Assembly: GCF_905475345.1 (NCBI RefSeq)
Contig: NC_066595.1
Span: 616,501 to 680,500 of the forward strand
Source: Vespula vulgaris
Taxonomy: Eukaryota > Arthropoda > Insecta > Hymenoptera > Vespidae
Direction of reading: 5' to 3'
DNA length: 64,000 nt
Shown here: positions 13,563 through 25,522 of the stretch, one piece after another
Layout: every line of letters starts with the position of its first letter
How positions within the stretch are numbered: position 1 is the stretch's first letter
Made by a program: the position numbers and the translations under genes
The notes under the pieces: model-generated
What the model was told of the DNA's origin: nothing
The model's database searches: none
What the model saw: the letters and a program-made list of their open reading frames with translations, nothing else

Positions 13563-14282
13563 GTCGCTGGCGAAAAACGAACTTCAACGAAATCGCAACT
13601 GTTGCCTGTGTTGGATGAAAATCGATTTTATCTACGCCGTCTAAAAAGCCATTTTAACGATCACGAAAAATCTAAACGGGCGTTGATGATCCAACCGGTC
13701 GAGTAGCGTTCAAGGCTTAATCTTTACGATTAAAATATCCTCCTTAGAAAGTATCCTCGTTCTCTTTGGTATCAAGACTCTTAAGCTGCTTTCACGCGGG
13801 AGCCTTTTAATGCGCTTGTTATGTACTACGGTGATATAAACGCTCGACTCCTGAGATGTTAGATACGACAAACTCTTGACTTATGGTACGGCCATAATTG
13901 GCGCGAGAGGTGACAATAATTCGTTAACGGTTCGCGATGAGTTCCTTACTCGTGGCCGTGGTCGTTCACATTGTCCTTATTTCTCTCGTTTTACACCAGA
14001 CACGGAACGAGAAAGAGAAGACGTTAATACGACCAAGCCTCTCTTTCGGTTTATAGAGCTTACGCGTCTCTTATATACGTAGCTACCGTCTTGCCTGGCA
14101 TCTCATTAATATTTCAATTACTACCTTGCGTTTACGATCGCGACAGAAGCTCACGCGTACGAGTATATACGTGTAGAAACGCACACGCCAAGGAATACGA
14201 GTTTAACGGGCGGCAGCTTTGTTATCCCGATCTTCCTCCTCTTTCTCTTTATTCTCCTCTTCGTTTTCTTCCTTTTCTTCCT

Positions 14283-14319
14283 CTTCTTCTTCTTCTTCTT
14301 CTTCTTCTTCTTCTTCTTT
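14283..14319. repeat. (CTT)n trinucleotide repeat
   Basis: Uninterrupted CTT tract within a longer pyrimidine-rich stretch from about 14228 to 14320. Confidence 0.93.
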
Positions 14320-14724
14320 GCGGAGAGTATCGAGCTACTCGCGCTCGTAATCCGCGTTCCTGTCGAAATTCCAACGTTCGCATTTATCGCGATAAAACGG
14401 TTATCGGTCGGTCCCTCTTCTCTGTTTTCTTTCTTTCTTTTTTTCTCTTATTTCTATCTTTTTCATGGAAACACGAGCCAAGAATTCGTCCGGTAGACAC
14501 GAAGACTTTTGCGGTTTTGCACCTCGACCTCACGATATTATTATTATCATTCGCCTTTGCGAGACTCTCTCTCTTTCTCTCTCCCTCTCTCTCTTTGTCC
14601 ACGATAGAAACGTCACAATACGTTTACTTTTACTCGATGCGAGTCCCAGGCGACGTTTCGCGTCCATATTTATGTTAAATGTCCGGCAATGAAAGTGACA
14701 GGTCGTTAAGAATTCACTTGGGAA

Positions 14725-14732
<8 letters not shown>

Positions 14733-14774
<42 letters not shown>
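14733..14774. repeat. (GA)21 microsatellite
   Basis: Long pure GA tract in non-coding DNA. Confidence 0.95.
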
Positions 14775-14777
<3 letters not shown>

Positions 14778-16759
14778 CGTGCGCGCGCACGAGTAAATGT
14801 CAGCCGTAAACGCATCGTTACGATGGAAAATTAGTTCTAATGCGTTGCTCTCGATCTCTGTCTCTCTTTCTCCCGATTCTATCTATGCTTCGCAAATGCT
14901 AATACGCGTGATGCGAGACAAGTAATAGTACGCTTTACCTCGAACGTCAACTATACCTGTCACTTAATTCTATAAACGAATCCGTATATTTCTACGTTTA
15001 TATGTTTACACACACATGTACTTGCACATACGTGCGCGTACCTACGCTCACCAAGTTTCGCGCCTTCTCGCGTAATTCATCTCGAACGTGTGACCCGTCG
15101 CGATTAACGACTTGTTTTTGCCGTCCGTCGGGAGAAACGAACGTACGCGTTACGGTGCCATTGAATCTCGGATCGTTACGTCACCGACGAAGAACATGAA
15201 AAGCGCATGTACGAGATATACAACGCGGAATACAATTCCGTAGGTGACTCGTTTTACTAGGGGAAACTTTACTATCGAACGAAAATCATTTTTCGACGAA
15301 AACTTTTACTCGACAGTTTTCAAAGGCAGCAGAGAGCAAGATTCTTGAGTTTAAGGATTCTCCGTGTTCGTACTTGGCTCGCTTCGCGAGGAAACCTTAA
15401 ACCCACTTGGCGAGCCCCCATGCGATATTTTAAGCTTTGCGGTTTCTTTCCTGTGCTCTCGGCCGCCGTCAGGAACCGTCAGTAACCCTTTGACCCGGAC
15501 GACGAGCGAGAGAATAAATTCGGCAGGGAGCCGTGTTTCCTGTTCGAAAGAAAACCGATTCGAAACCGTTTAAAAACTGTTCCCATAAGCGTTGTTACTC
15601 CTTCTACTGTATCAAACGATCCCTCATGCGTTCTCGGACGCGACAAATCACCGAATGCAATTTGCATTTAATCGTCCAAGGTCTGTAATTAATCGAGCAC
15701 GCGGTAACGAGCTGCGTGCGGGAATCCGTAGCCCGATCCGCGGAATTGCAAGCATCTATCATCTATTAATTAAGCGATTAGTCTAGCGTCGCTAACGAGA
15801 TACTAGCGTGTGAGATGGTATTTCTTCAGCGAGCTCTCTTCTAACGCCCATAGGCGATTTTCCGGCGGTGTCTCGATCGAGAATCCAAGCGTGGCTAATA
15901 GAGAACGTTGATTGCTATTGCGACGAACGTAATATTTATACTCCTCGAACGTTTCTTCTTTCGCTTCGTCTTTTCGTTCGACCCAATCTCCAGGTTTATC
16001 TGCTACCGCAAACTTTCCAGATTTAATTATTACTTTCGCAACGTCGATTCGAGGGAAGGCCTTTGTGTCACGGAGATCTACGAAGCACGCGCATTGTCTC
16101 TCCTTCTCCTTCTTTTCCTTTCGCCCGATAGCACGGGGTTTTATCTACCAGGAAAGGACGAGAATCGCTATAATTTACATCTGTGTACGTATTCAAATGT
16201 ACCGCGTGGGTAGAGAGGAAAAAGAGAGAAAGAGAGAAATAGAGAGAGAGAGAGAGAGAAAAGACGCAGGTAGATCCAAGAGAATATACGACGGCTCGGT
16301 TTTTTGCGGCTTGCAGGTTGATACCAAAGAACAAACTATTCGAAGGTGGCCGGTAGTCGTTCTTTTGATACTTTCGCGGGATACGGGAGAAGAGAAAGAA
16401 TGGCAGAACGGAAGAGGAAAAAGGCGGAGAGCTTTTTTTCGAGGTAGCGTGGGTGCCTCTAGCACGTTCTCGTTTTGCAAGATGTCCGCGACGGTGGCAC
16501 GCGCGTGCGCTCGCGAGAGCTCACGATCAACGCCTCCACGCGTTTTCTCCTATCTTTTCGAGAGGATAGACGAAGAGAAAGAGGACTCTCTTAGTCTACG
16601 TGGTCTAACCTATGCCAAGGGAGAATATTATAGAACTGATTTTCGCGTAGGTTGGCCCACGTTTTGCGGTGTGTGACACGAGGCGCCACCGCGGCGGGAC
16701 GTCGCACGTTACACCGATCTCCAAAGCTTACATTTAATCTTACACGTCGCGCTCTCTTT

Positions 16760-16762
<3 letters not shown>

Positions 16763-16794
<32 letters not shown>
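16763..16794. repeat. (TC)16 microsatellite
   Basis: Pure TC tract in non-coding DNA. Confidence 0.95.
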
Positions 16795-16798
<4 letters not shown>

Positions 16799-17163
16799 GT
16801 CACGGTGATCGAGACGTTGACCAATTCTCGGGAGACAGCTAGAAGAACAAGCCCCAGCACCGAGCCGTTCTCGTTTCCGGAATATGGAATATTTTTAATC
16901 GAGATCCTTAAAATGCACGGGCACGTCCACCTTCTCTTTACGACTGCCTCGACTCGGCTCGCCACGAAATTTATCGCTCGAACTTTTAAAGGGATATCGG
17001 AGCTGCAATAACAGATATTTATCTATCCTTCTCTTTACGATATTCGGTTTCTACGAGTATCTATACGTGTACACGTGTGTATGTACCTACGCACGAATCC
17101 GGCGAACTATCGAGCTCGTAACGTTTTCCTTCGAAGAATCCAACACACTCGTCTGGTTTCGTG

Positions 17164-17194
17164 TCGTTTCGTTTCGTTTCGTTTCGTTTCGTTT
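17164..17194. repeat. (GTTTC)n pentanucleotide repeat
   Basis: About six GTTTC units in tandem. Confidence 0.93.
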
Positions 17195-19605
17195 ATTATA
17201 GTTTCATTTTCGTTTCGGATCGATGGAAGAACGATGGAAGAGCGATGAGCAGCCTAACGAACCACGGCGACAAAACGTTCGCAATAAGAAATATCAAGTT
17301 GGTCACGTCGATATAAATAGCATCGAAGAGGAGGTACCGTTGCGGTATCGGGCCAGGTTGAGGGTCGGGCCGAGGGTGACGTGATCGTGATCGATGTAGA
17401 TCGTTCTCTCGATCTATCCGCGGCAATCCGTGGTCAAGCTCACCGTCGTGTCCTCCATCGATACCGTTCGTATAAACGTACGCGCACACTTACTTGCCCG
17501 TACTATACGTTCGTGTGGATGTAACATCGAGCTAGTTCGGTGAGATCTGTTTCCGGGTCACGCCACGGCAGGTTGTGTCCGAAGGTATCCATGAACCATT
17601 GTCGCTCGTGTTCGATATCTCGATTCTCTCGCATCGATTAGCATTGATTTGTGGATCATCGTGATTAGCCCGCGGGACGGACCAACGATATCTCGATGCA
17701 CACGTTCGATCCTTTCCCGAGCGTTGCACCTGAAACAGATAAGCGATCGCGTTCGGTACAAAATCTTTTGCATAATTCGAGAAACGATCGTTGTTTTTCG
17801 AACAATGTACAATACGATCTCTTCCAAAGGTGTTCTTAATTGCATCGAAACGATATATCTCGAACTCGAGAAAGACACCTGCAACGAAGAAACGAACGAG
17901 CGCGTTGCAGCTGATACACGAGTCTTCCAGATTACGCAACGCGACTCATGCTTAACCGAGTGTGGGACTCGACGTGTTCTCCGACTCGCGAGCGTGGAGA
18001 CCCTTAGATTTAAATCGTCCTCTCTCTCTCTCTCTCTCTCTCCTTCTTCAACGTGTAAAATCGTATAAACTGCGAAGATAGGATCTGCGTCGACCACGCC
18101 TCGAAAGACGATCGAACCTCCTCTACCGTATACGTCGAAATCATTTTTGACGTATTCCAAGCGAATTAGCATAGGGTGCGTCCTGTAGGCTTTATCGAGA
18201 CTCGAGAGACTTACGTTTACTTTACGTAAGAGTACAGCGCATATAACGGAAGCCATCACTCGACATTGACGTTAGACAATAGCCACCGTGTGGCAGGATG
18301 ATTCCTTACCGACTACCTCGCTTCTCCCATGCCCCTATTGAATTTCCATACGCGCAAATTCCCTTCGACGAGAGCGTCTTCCGCTAAAGGAAGGGACGCG
18401 TCAAACCGGTAAAGCACCTTGGCTAAGTACATGTAAAGTATCATTTCTTTTCACGAAAAATATACTATCGTTTAGAACGAGTACTCGTTCGAAATTATAT
18501 TTTTACGAAGCTGATAAATCTTCTGTAACATAGTCCAATAAAATGATAATAAATATTTTCTATTCGTGAAAAAAGATACGACGAAATCCGTTCGTAGTAT
18601 CGATTTGCTACCCACTCTCGACGATCCTTACGAAAAGGCAAAGTCAATTTCGACCATTTTCCCGCCAGAAACCTTTGTATCTACCATCGGTACCATTTTT
18701 GCGCGAGTTCTGCATTACCGACGCGTCGGTAAGTAGGATTACCGATGTATCGACGATCGAAAAGCGTCGTTCTAGATTTCTACGTTATCGTTTACGGTCG
18801 AGACCATACCGCATTACGACGAGAAGATAACTTTCAAGAAAGACCGATGTGAACTTCACAGAGGGATCTTTATAAGCTTTAGAAAGGGATCGACCCCTTG
18901 AGAAGAGCAGGTTTCTCGTCTGGAAACACAAAGAGAGTGTTGTCACGGATCGACGATTCAAACGAGTTTCAACGGAAAAGTGAGAATCTCTTCGCTGGGA
19001 AGAATATTTCTAGTGATCTACCAACCGAACGACGCGTATAAAAATGAGTGAATCTTTGAGTTAACCTAGCGATAGAATCGAGAAGAAATAAAACGTGTAA
19101 AAGAAATTATTTCGAATCGATAGAAAGGTGCAATGTGCAAGGTGCCATATTCTTCATGGGGAAAACGCTACTAGACAGCTGATCGTACGCGAGCGGAGAA
19201 AAATCAAATGCATCGAAGCGTCTCTCGTGGTGATCGCAAGAGCCGATCGGTTCGTGACCGAGAAGCTTTTATTCGAACGAGTTAGTTAAAATTCAATACG
19301 CGATCTCCTATTATTTCTCGACGATCGAAGAGAGGAAAGGTATCCTCGTGTATATACACTTGTCGCATCCTCGTTCTACGTTATCGACGGAGTACGTGAG
19401 AGATATACGGTAACACGTTGGTCGGCGAGATACACTTGTTCGAAAATAAAAGGAAAAGGCTTCCTCCTTCTGTATACCTTCCTCTCGAGAAATTTTCAAG
19501 GATAACCGGTATCGTATTCTGTAACGGATGATGTAAGTCCGCACCTTTTGTCTTTCTTCGCTGGCCGTTAGAAATCTGAACGCGTCTTCTTCTTCTTCTT
19601 CATCC

Positions 19606-19637
19606 TCGTCGTTGTCGTCGTCGTCGTCGTCGTCGTC
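19606..19637. repeat. (TCG)n trinucleotide repeat
   Basis: TCG repeats about 240 bp upstream of the EOGT start codon. The minus strand would read poly-Asp, which I regard as spurious. Confidence 0.9.
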
Positions 19638-19879
19638 ACCGTCGTGGCCGTGTTCGTCGTGTTGTGCGTGCATGCGGCGTGAATGCGCGCGCGCGCGCAC
19701 GTGCGTTGCGTACATACGTGTGTTCGTGGTGACCGAACGCCGTGGGTGAGCTCGTCGTACACCCACTTACACAGGTGGCTTCCTTTTTCATTCACGCCGC
19801 GCGGCTTCGTGCAAAGACGGCAGTATAGAAAAGACCTCTTGGAAGGATTTCCTCCTTGCTTACAGCAGTGCGTGCCACG

Positions 19880-22517
19880 ATGACGCCAACAACGTTACTA
19901 CTATTTTCGTCCTCGACGAATTCGATCGTCGTTCTTCTCTTTCTCGTCGCCCTCGCAAACGCCAATTACACGGACATTAATTTACCGGCGAGTCATATGA
20001 GATACTACTTTCATTCTTTTCCCACGGTGGCCGAAAAGTGCCGAAACGATACGTCCTGTCCGTATAAGGTAAGCGTTTTTTTCTTTTCTTTCTTTTTTTT
20101 TTTTCTTATTTTGTAATTTAATTTAATTTTTTCGTTTCGTTTTCTTTCCATTTCCATTCTTGTCGTAACACTTAGACAAGATCATTTCTCGTAATTCGCC
20201 AGTAAAATCGTCACGCATTGTACTTTTCGAAATTTCGCGCGTCTCCAAGTTTATTGATACAGAGAAATATTTGAAACTTATCGTCACAGGACAGTTTTAA
20301 TGCCAAAGCGTGCTGGGGTTACGAGACCGAATGTAAGGAAGAAAATTCCTTTTCCGTTCCTCATTGTCCGGGTGATCACAAAGGATGGGTAGCAACGAAA
20401 AAGGCGCAATTAGACACGTTTTATGCACAAGGAGATTTTGGCTACGTGCGAGATCAAAGAAGGGAAATGATCGTGATGTGCGAGCCTCTTTTTGCCGTAA
20501 GTACTTGTTCGTTTTGGCTGAAATATCTCTCCCGAAGAAAATTTCGATCGTATCTCGTTTGTCTAAGGACGACTCGTCGTTGGAGTGCTCCGAACATATG
20601 AGATTCTGCAGAGCTAGAAACGTTCTATTAAATTTCACGGATCTTCTGTACAGAAAGGAACCTATAAGATACAAAATGGATGTTTTGAAGGAAGGCCAAA
20701 TCGGTGGTTATTGCACGTAAGGGAACGTTTAGCGTTTCTAAAAGTAATTCGTTTGATTTAACCAAGGATTTAACAGGAACGGCAAAACATCGTTCTGTCA
20801 AATTTAGGCTGAACGAAAAGAAGCTGCGAGAACACGCGGATCACATCAGCCCGCTGCAATCCTGGGGACCGGAGTTACGAAATTTTCGTAGGTTTCATCG
20901 ACGTCCGATCGTCGAAGGCGATTGCGATATCGTTATAGAAAAACCTACGTACATAATGAAAATAGATGCCAGTAAGCATTCGTCGATTTATCATTCGAAT
21001 TTTAACCTACCTAAATACATTTTCCTTTTCTCCTCTTCTTTCTCTCCTTCTTTTGACTTTTCTCCTTTTCTCTCTAACGTTCTACGAAAGACAAATTGTT
21101 TCAGTAGTAAACATGTATCATCATTTTTGCGACTTCTTCAATCTGTACGCGTCGTTGCACGTCAATCTTTCGCATCCAACCGCTTTTAGTACGGACAATC
21201 ATATAATGATCTGGGAAAGCTACAGGTAATTGACATCGGCATAAAACAAAAACTACGACTTCTAGAGAAACTGTAACGTCTCGTTCGTTTTATTTTCAGT
21301 TATCGATCGGCCTTTCAAGATACCTTCGAAGCTTTCACGAGCAATCCACTGTGGGATCTTAAAACGTTTCGCGGTGAAACAGTTTGCTTCCGCAATCTCG
21401 TATTTCCATTACTACCACGAATGATATTTGGACTTTATTACAACACGCCTCTCGTACGCGTATTACCTTTTCAATAAATATCAACGTCATACGACGTATC
21501 GCCATTAACGACTTATCGTTTCGTTTTTCAGATTTATGGCTGCGAGAAGAGTGGCTTGTTTAAAGCTTTCGGAGATCACGTGTTACACAGACTCAAAATA
21601 CCTCTACTCGAAAGGAAAAATGAGAAAATACGTGTAACCTTGCTCAGCAGAGACACCCAATACAGAAAAATTTTAAACGAGGAAGAATTAGTACGAGCTT
21701 TGAAAAAAAATAAAGAATACGAAGTTCGAAAAGTACGAATAAATTTCTAACCTGTGTACCGAGATGATACAGGATCTACGTATCCTTACGAGCGAGCGTA
21801 TACAACTAACTTCTACGCCTATTTTCCAGGTAGTTTATAACAAGAAAGTATCTTTCAAAAAACAACTTCAAATCACAAGAAATACCGATATATTCATCGG
21901 TATACACGGAGCGGGCCTTACTCATCTTTTGTTTCTACCTGACTGGGCTGCTGTTTTTGAGATGTGAGGACTATCGATACGTATCAAATCGATATTCGAG
22001 AATTATCGATATAGCAAACAACGCGTAGGAACGTATACATTTGTCACGTTTTGATATTTTTTTTTTTTTTTTTTAGATACAATTGCGAGGATCCCAGTTG
22101 TTACAAAGATCTTGCGAGATTACGAGGTATTAAATATTTTACGTGGGAAGACAATTCGAAATTAATTCAACAAGATCCTGTGAGTGATCGAAATCTTCGT
22201 TGCTCTCGTTGACGTAAAAGAACCGATAACTACTATTATTAACCTACAATTTTGTTTCCGTACAGGGTACACATCCCGACGGTGGAGCTCATGCCAAATT
22301 TACGAATTATCATTTTGAGGTTAAAGAATTCCTACGCATTGTTTCTTTAGCTAGTACTCACGTGAAACATCATAACGCTTTCAAAGATTTCTTAAGCAAC
22401 AATATGCTTCAAAAAACGAAAAAGAAAGATAGTAGAATACTCGTTGAAACGTCAACGGAGGAGAATGCGTCTAAAGTACAACATAAGCGTGACACTCGAT
22501 CCAAGGACGAATTATGA
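19880..22517 (+). CDS. Eogt: EGF domain-specific O-GlcNAc transferase (EOGT)
   Basis: This enzyme adds O-linked GlcNAc from UDP-GlcNAc to Ser/Thr of folded EGF repeats (Notch, Dumpy-like matrix proteins) inside the ER lumen. I read ten exons: 19880-20068, 20290-20496, 20568-20716, 20808-20971, 21105-21225, 21300-21453, 21532-21732, 21830-21963, 22077-22179 and 22266-22517. All have GT-AG borders and phases agree throughout, giving 557 residues against about 527 in mammals. An N-terminal hydrophobic segment (about residues 17-28) fits a signal peptide. The glycosyltransferase-61 region follows, with CWGYE after residue 70, DAIVNMYHHF at 235-244 and DIFIGIHGAGLTH at 415-427. The protein ends in KDEL (554-557), the ER-retrieval signal, where mammals have HDEL. 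The ATG at 19880 is chosen because it precedes the signal peptide; a TTACAG just upstream could be a 5'-UTR splice acceptor. The gene is tail-to-tail with PIGW. Confidence 0.96.
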
Positions 22518-22681
22518 CGAATTTAGGAAGATCGATTTCCTAATAAAAAATACTAAACAACGGGTATATCGTCGACGAACACTGTAATTACAAATACACA
22601 AAGGAAACGCTTCGTTACCAGTTAAACTATTTTACTTATTTTTATACCAATGTACATACATATTTGTTTTGATAAAAAAGA

Positions 22682-22687
22682 AATAAA
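22682..22687 (+). promoter_or_regulatory. Poly(A) signal of EOGT
   Basis: AATAAA 165 bp after the EOGT stop codon. It is the first canonical hexamer in the 3' region and lies about 60 bp from the opposing signal of PIGW. Confidence 0.6.
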
Positions 22688-22749
22688 TATGAGACGTCTC
22701 TCGATATGTCTGTGCATTGCACCTGGCAGTGATTATTTTTTTCAACTAA

Positions 22750-22755
22750 TTTATT
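22750..22755 (-). promoter_or_regulatory. Poly(A) signal of PIGW (minus strand)
   Basis: TTTATT on the plus strand is AATAAA on the minus strand, about 185 bp beyond the PIGW stop. The EOGT and PIGW transcripts therefore probably end within about 100 bp of each other or overlap. Confidence 0.5.
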
Positions 22756-22938
22756 AACTATGGTCGGGTCGTTGATCGTAACTAGCTATATATTACAGAA
22801 GTAAATTTTCTGTCGTTGGGTTATAGAAGACATTATTTTATACGACGTCAATGAGTATTGACGGTATACGTGGTATACATCTTTTTCATCGTATAACGCA
22901 CATCATACGCAAATTTCATTTCCTTAACTTTATACGTT

Positions 22939-24567
22939 TTACATTTTGACTTGCACTTGGCATCTGTATAATATTAAAATGAAAAATATATTTACAGCCA
23001 TGTATGCGATCATTATCTGAAGAGCTGTATTTTTTCCAGTGTATAACGTTGATACGAGTAAATTAATGATACCCGTTAACATGTTACACGACAAGAAAAA
23101 AATAAGTCCGTTATAATTCACAGCCTCAAAAATTTCTAAAGTTCTCTTAATCGGACTATCAACGGGTAAATCCTGCGAACTCTCTTGCTTTATATCCTGC
23201 TTATTTTCTTTTCTAGTTTTAAAACCGGCTTTGTGTCTTTTATGTTTAACTTCGCCCATTTTTTCTAATACCTTGTCATTTTTATTATCTACGATTTTAT
23301 GATCCGTTGTTGCATAAATCAATATATCCGTTACTACTTCGATGAGTAATAAGAGCGTAAGTATCATGGTGCATAATGTAACTATCCATGAACAATAACC
23401 TGCATTGGCTAATCTTCTTGATATCCTAAAGTATTTGTCGCAAAATAACGTCGCGGCACATGCCTGGGCTGCTATCAATGATAATTTTACGCACAATATC
23501 ATCGATTCGTTGTAACTTGCGTCTAAATCATATCCAAAGATTGTAATATGAATATTTTTTCTAGGATATAAAGTAGTACCTAAATTTAAATTTAGATAAG
23601 TGCAGTGTATCAATCTTCCAACCGCAACACCGATTAGATATAATCCTACGTAACCTGGTATAGACATGAGACCTTCTCTATTCGCTGTAATAAAATCAAC
23701 TCTTGGTTCATTGCTTAAAATCCAATCTTTCAAACCATTATTAGTTAAGATATATTCGTGCATAGCTAAAATCCATATGCCAGAAAGTAAAGAATACCTC
23801 GAGTTTATCGTACTTGTTATTGTTCTAGTAAATAATTTGACAAATGCCAATGTTATAAAGAAATTCCAATGAACTCCGTATTCGGTAATATGTCTTTGAT
23901 AACCTAAAAATTCTATAGCTAAGAATTTTCCACACCCTAACAATAATAACGGAATAGAACTCTTTAGAGGTCTTTTCAGATTCCTTGATAGCGTACTAAA
24001 GAAACCTAATTTTGATTGACTACTAAAATCTCTAGCCTCTGGTGAGACTAAAGCATTAGCTATTATAAATATACCAACACCGGTATCCATTAAACTATAA
24101 CCAAATACTTCGGTTTTGGCAAACTTTCTTGGAAATATACGAAAGTCTACGGCTAATATACATATCACTGTAATGATATTGGAAAGAGCTCGAAAATTTG
24201 TTACAAACGGCCTTTTCCCTTTTACAGGCCTTAATATACAACTCGTTAGTGCATGTACTTTGATTCTCATTAACATAATATTTATAAAAGAAAGGATGAT
24301 CATAAAAACGCATACGTTGCTAACGTATTCTGATAATATAGTACAACACAAAATGCATGGAACGACAGTTAACATGAATTCTATGACAATTTTTACATTT
24401 CTATGTAAGTACTTTCCATAAAGCCCTAAAGTTGTTATTGTTAAAAGTACACCGCATATATTTGGTAAAATAACGTGAACAACCTCTTGCGATGTTGTCC
24501 CTCCATGATTTGAAACAAACGCTTCTTGTTCCAACCGGTAGCGCTCCTTATCTCGCGAAGACTCCAT
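22939..24567 (-). CDS. PIGW: GPI-anchor inositol acyltransferase PIG-W
   Basis: PIG-W (yeast Gwt1) transfers palmitate to the inositol of GlcN-PI in the ER, an early step of GPI-anchor synthesis. It is a single uninterrupted frame of 542 residues (human about 504) beginning at the ATG read from 24567. Family motifs are clear: EAFVSNHGGTT at 15-25 near the luminal N-terminus, VDFRIFPRKFAKTE at 140-153, TEYGVHWNFF at 229-238 and ANREGL at 295-300. About 12-13 hydrophobic membrane segments are spread over the length. A Lys-rich hydrophilic loop (about residues 428-480) before the last membrane segments appears longer than in mammals and accounts for the extra length. Codon use is visibly AT-rich, unlike EOGT and the transporter. 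It is convergent with EOGT and divergent from the WRNIP1-like gene. Confidence 0.95.
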   Translation of the reverse strand: MESSRDKERYRLEQEAFVSNHGGTTSQEVVHVILPNICGVLLTITTLGLYGKYLHRNVKIVIEFMLTVVPCILCCTILSEYVSNVCVFMIILSFINIMLMRIKVHALTSCILRPVKGKRPFVTNFRALSNIITVICILAVDFRIFPRKFAKTEVFGYSLMDTGVGIFIIANALVSPEARDFSSQSKLGFFSTLSRNLKRPLKSSIPLLLLGCGKFLAIEFLGYQRHITEYGVHWNFFITLAFVKLFTRTITSTINSRYSLLSGIWILAMHEYILTNNGLKDWILSNEPRVDFITANREGLMSIPGYVGLYLIGVAVGRLIHCTYLNLNLGTTLYPRKNIHITIFGYDLDASYNESMILCVKLSLIAAQACAATLFCDKYFRISRRLANAGYCSWIVTLCTMILTLLLLIEVVTDILIYATTDHKIVDNKNDKVLEKMGEVKHKRHKAGFKTRKENKQDIKQESSQDLPVDSPIKRTLEIFEAVNYNGLIFFLSCNMLTGIINLLVSTLYTGKNTALQIMIAYMAVNIFFILILYRCQVQVKM

Positions 24568-24839
24568 GTTTATAAAATCATTGATTTCTTTGTACCCAAA
24601 TTTCTAAAGAAGTTTAGCATATATAAAGATTATATAAAAGGTAATATTAAAAATACGAACTTACAATTTTCGATGAAACGCTTTGATTCTTCTGAACAGC
24701 ATGACATTAAACGAAATTGAGAAAAACGTATACAATAATCCGATGATATGCTGCATAAACACACATGTATCTCCATTATTTAACGCATGGTGGCGATAGT
24801 GGCATCAAGGCTGTTCAACGCCCCTGATTTTATAATGTA

Positions 24840-24847
24840 TTACGTCA
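24840..24847. promoter_or_regulatory. CRE/ATF-like motif TTACGTCA
   Basis: TTACGTCA (reverse complement TGACGTAA) matches the CREB/ATF family site. It lies 273 bp upstream of the PIGW start codon in the divergent interval. The assignment rests on motif match alone. Confidence 0.35.
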
Positions 24848-25093
24848 TCAATGAATCCAAGCGTAATTCTTGACCGAATTAAATAATTTTCATTTTAAAG
24901 ACGAACGTTTAAACGAGCAGATAATTTTTACGAATTTTTGGAAAAGCTGTATTTTCTTTGAAAAATATCAATTTGGTTTTCCTCTATATTCGAAAATCCA
25001 AGATCTCTTTTCCGAAACGTGAAGACTGCGTAATATATAATTTCACTTCGGAACACATAATTTAGAGTAGAATTACCATTAAGCCGTGAATAC

Positions 25094-25124
25094 AGATTTG
25101 TATAGATTTGTATGGATTTGTATT
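25094..25124. repeat. 10-bp tandem repeat (GATTTGTATA unit, 3 copies)
   Basis: Three near-identical copies, GATTTGTATA, GATTTGTATG and GATTTGTATT, lie in tandem within the PIGW/WRNIP1 intergenic interval. Confidence 0.8.
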
Positions 25125-25503
25125 TGTTAAGAAAGGTTTTGATAAGAAAGGTCAAATTTCTTTTCTCTATTATTTAAGAGGTTCTGTTTGATTTTCTTTT
25201 AATTTGTAAATAATATAAAGTAAATAACCGTATAAGAGAGTGTAGTCACATAAACAGTATCGAAATAATGGCAGGTCAAATACGCTTTAGTTGTTTGTAT
25301 AAATTTAACTAAAACAGAAAAATTAATTTTATACGATTAATAAACTTAATTCGTCTTCGGAGAAGTGTAATTTGGTATATGATTTTTCTCGCTTTTGTTA
25401 AATCCGTTATTATCTTTACTACGTATAAAAATTTTTGTTATGTACCAACTCGATTTATAGGTTACGAGTGAGTGAGGTATATGATCTACACCGATATATT
25501 ATA

Positions 25504-25522
25504 TTACACCGGTATAGTGTAA
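25504..25522. other. Inverted repeat TTACAC-N7-GTGTAA
   Basis: A perfect 6-bp inverted repeat with a 7-bp spacer, about 255 bp upstream of the WRNIP1-like start codon. A related TACACCGATAT sequence lies just before it. It could be a dimeric transcription-factor site, but no factor is assigned. Confidence 0.4.

Larger units (their letters stand above)
9942..19600. other. Non-coding region upstream of EOGT, no gene recognised
   Basis: No exon chain or known domain is found on either strand. The region holds tandem repeats (11714-11760), CT/GA microsatellites (11469-11499, 14733-14774, 16763-16794 and shorter ones), TTC/GTC trinucleotide repeats and a TTTCG pentanucleotide repeat. An open frame near 10823-11065 is open on both strands, matches nothing I recognise and is probably chance in CpG-rich DNA. 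Confidence 0.55.

Noticed and set aside
17430..17489. Minus-strand ATG with MEDTT and a GTGAGC donor, a possible first exon
   Set aside because: Only five codons, with no downstream exon found to join it; chance is likely.
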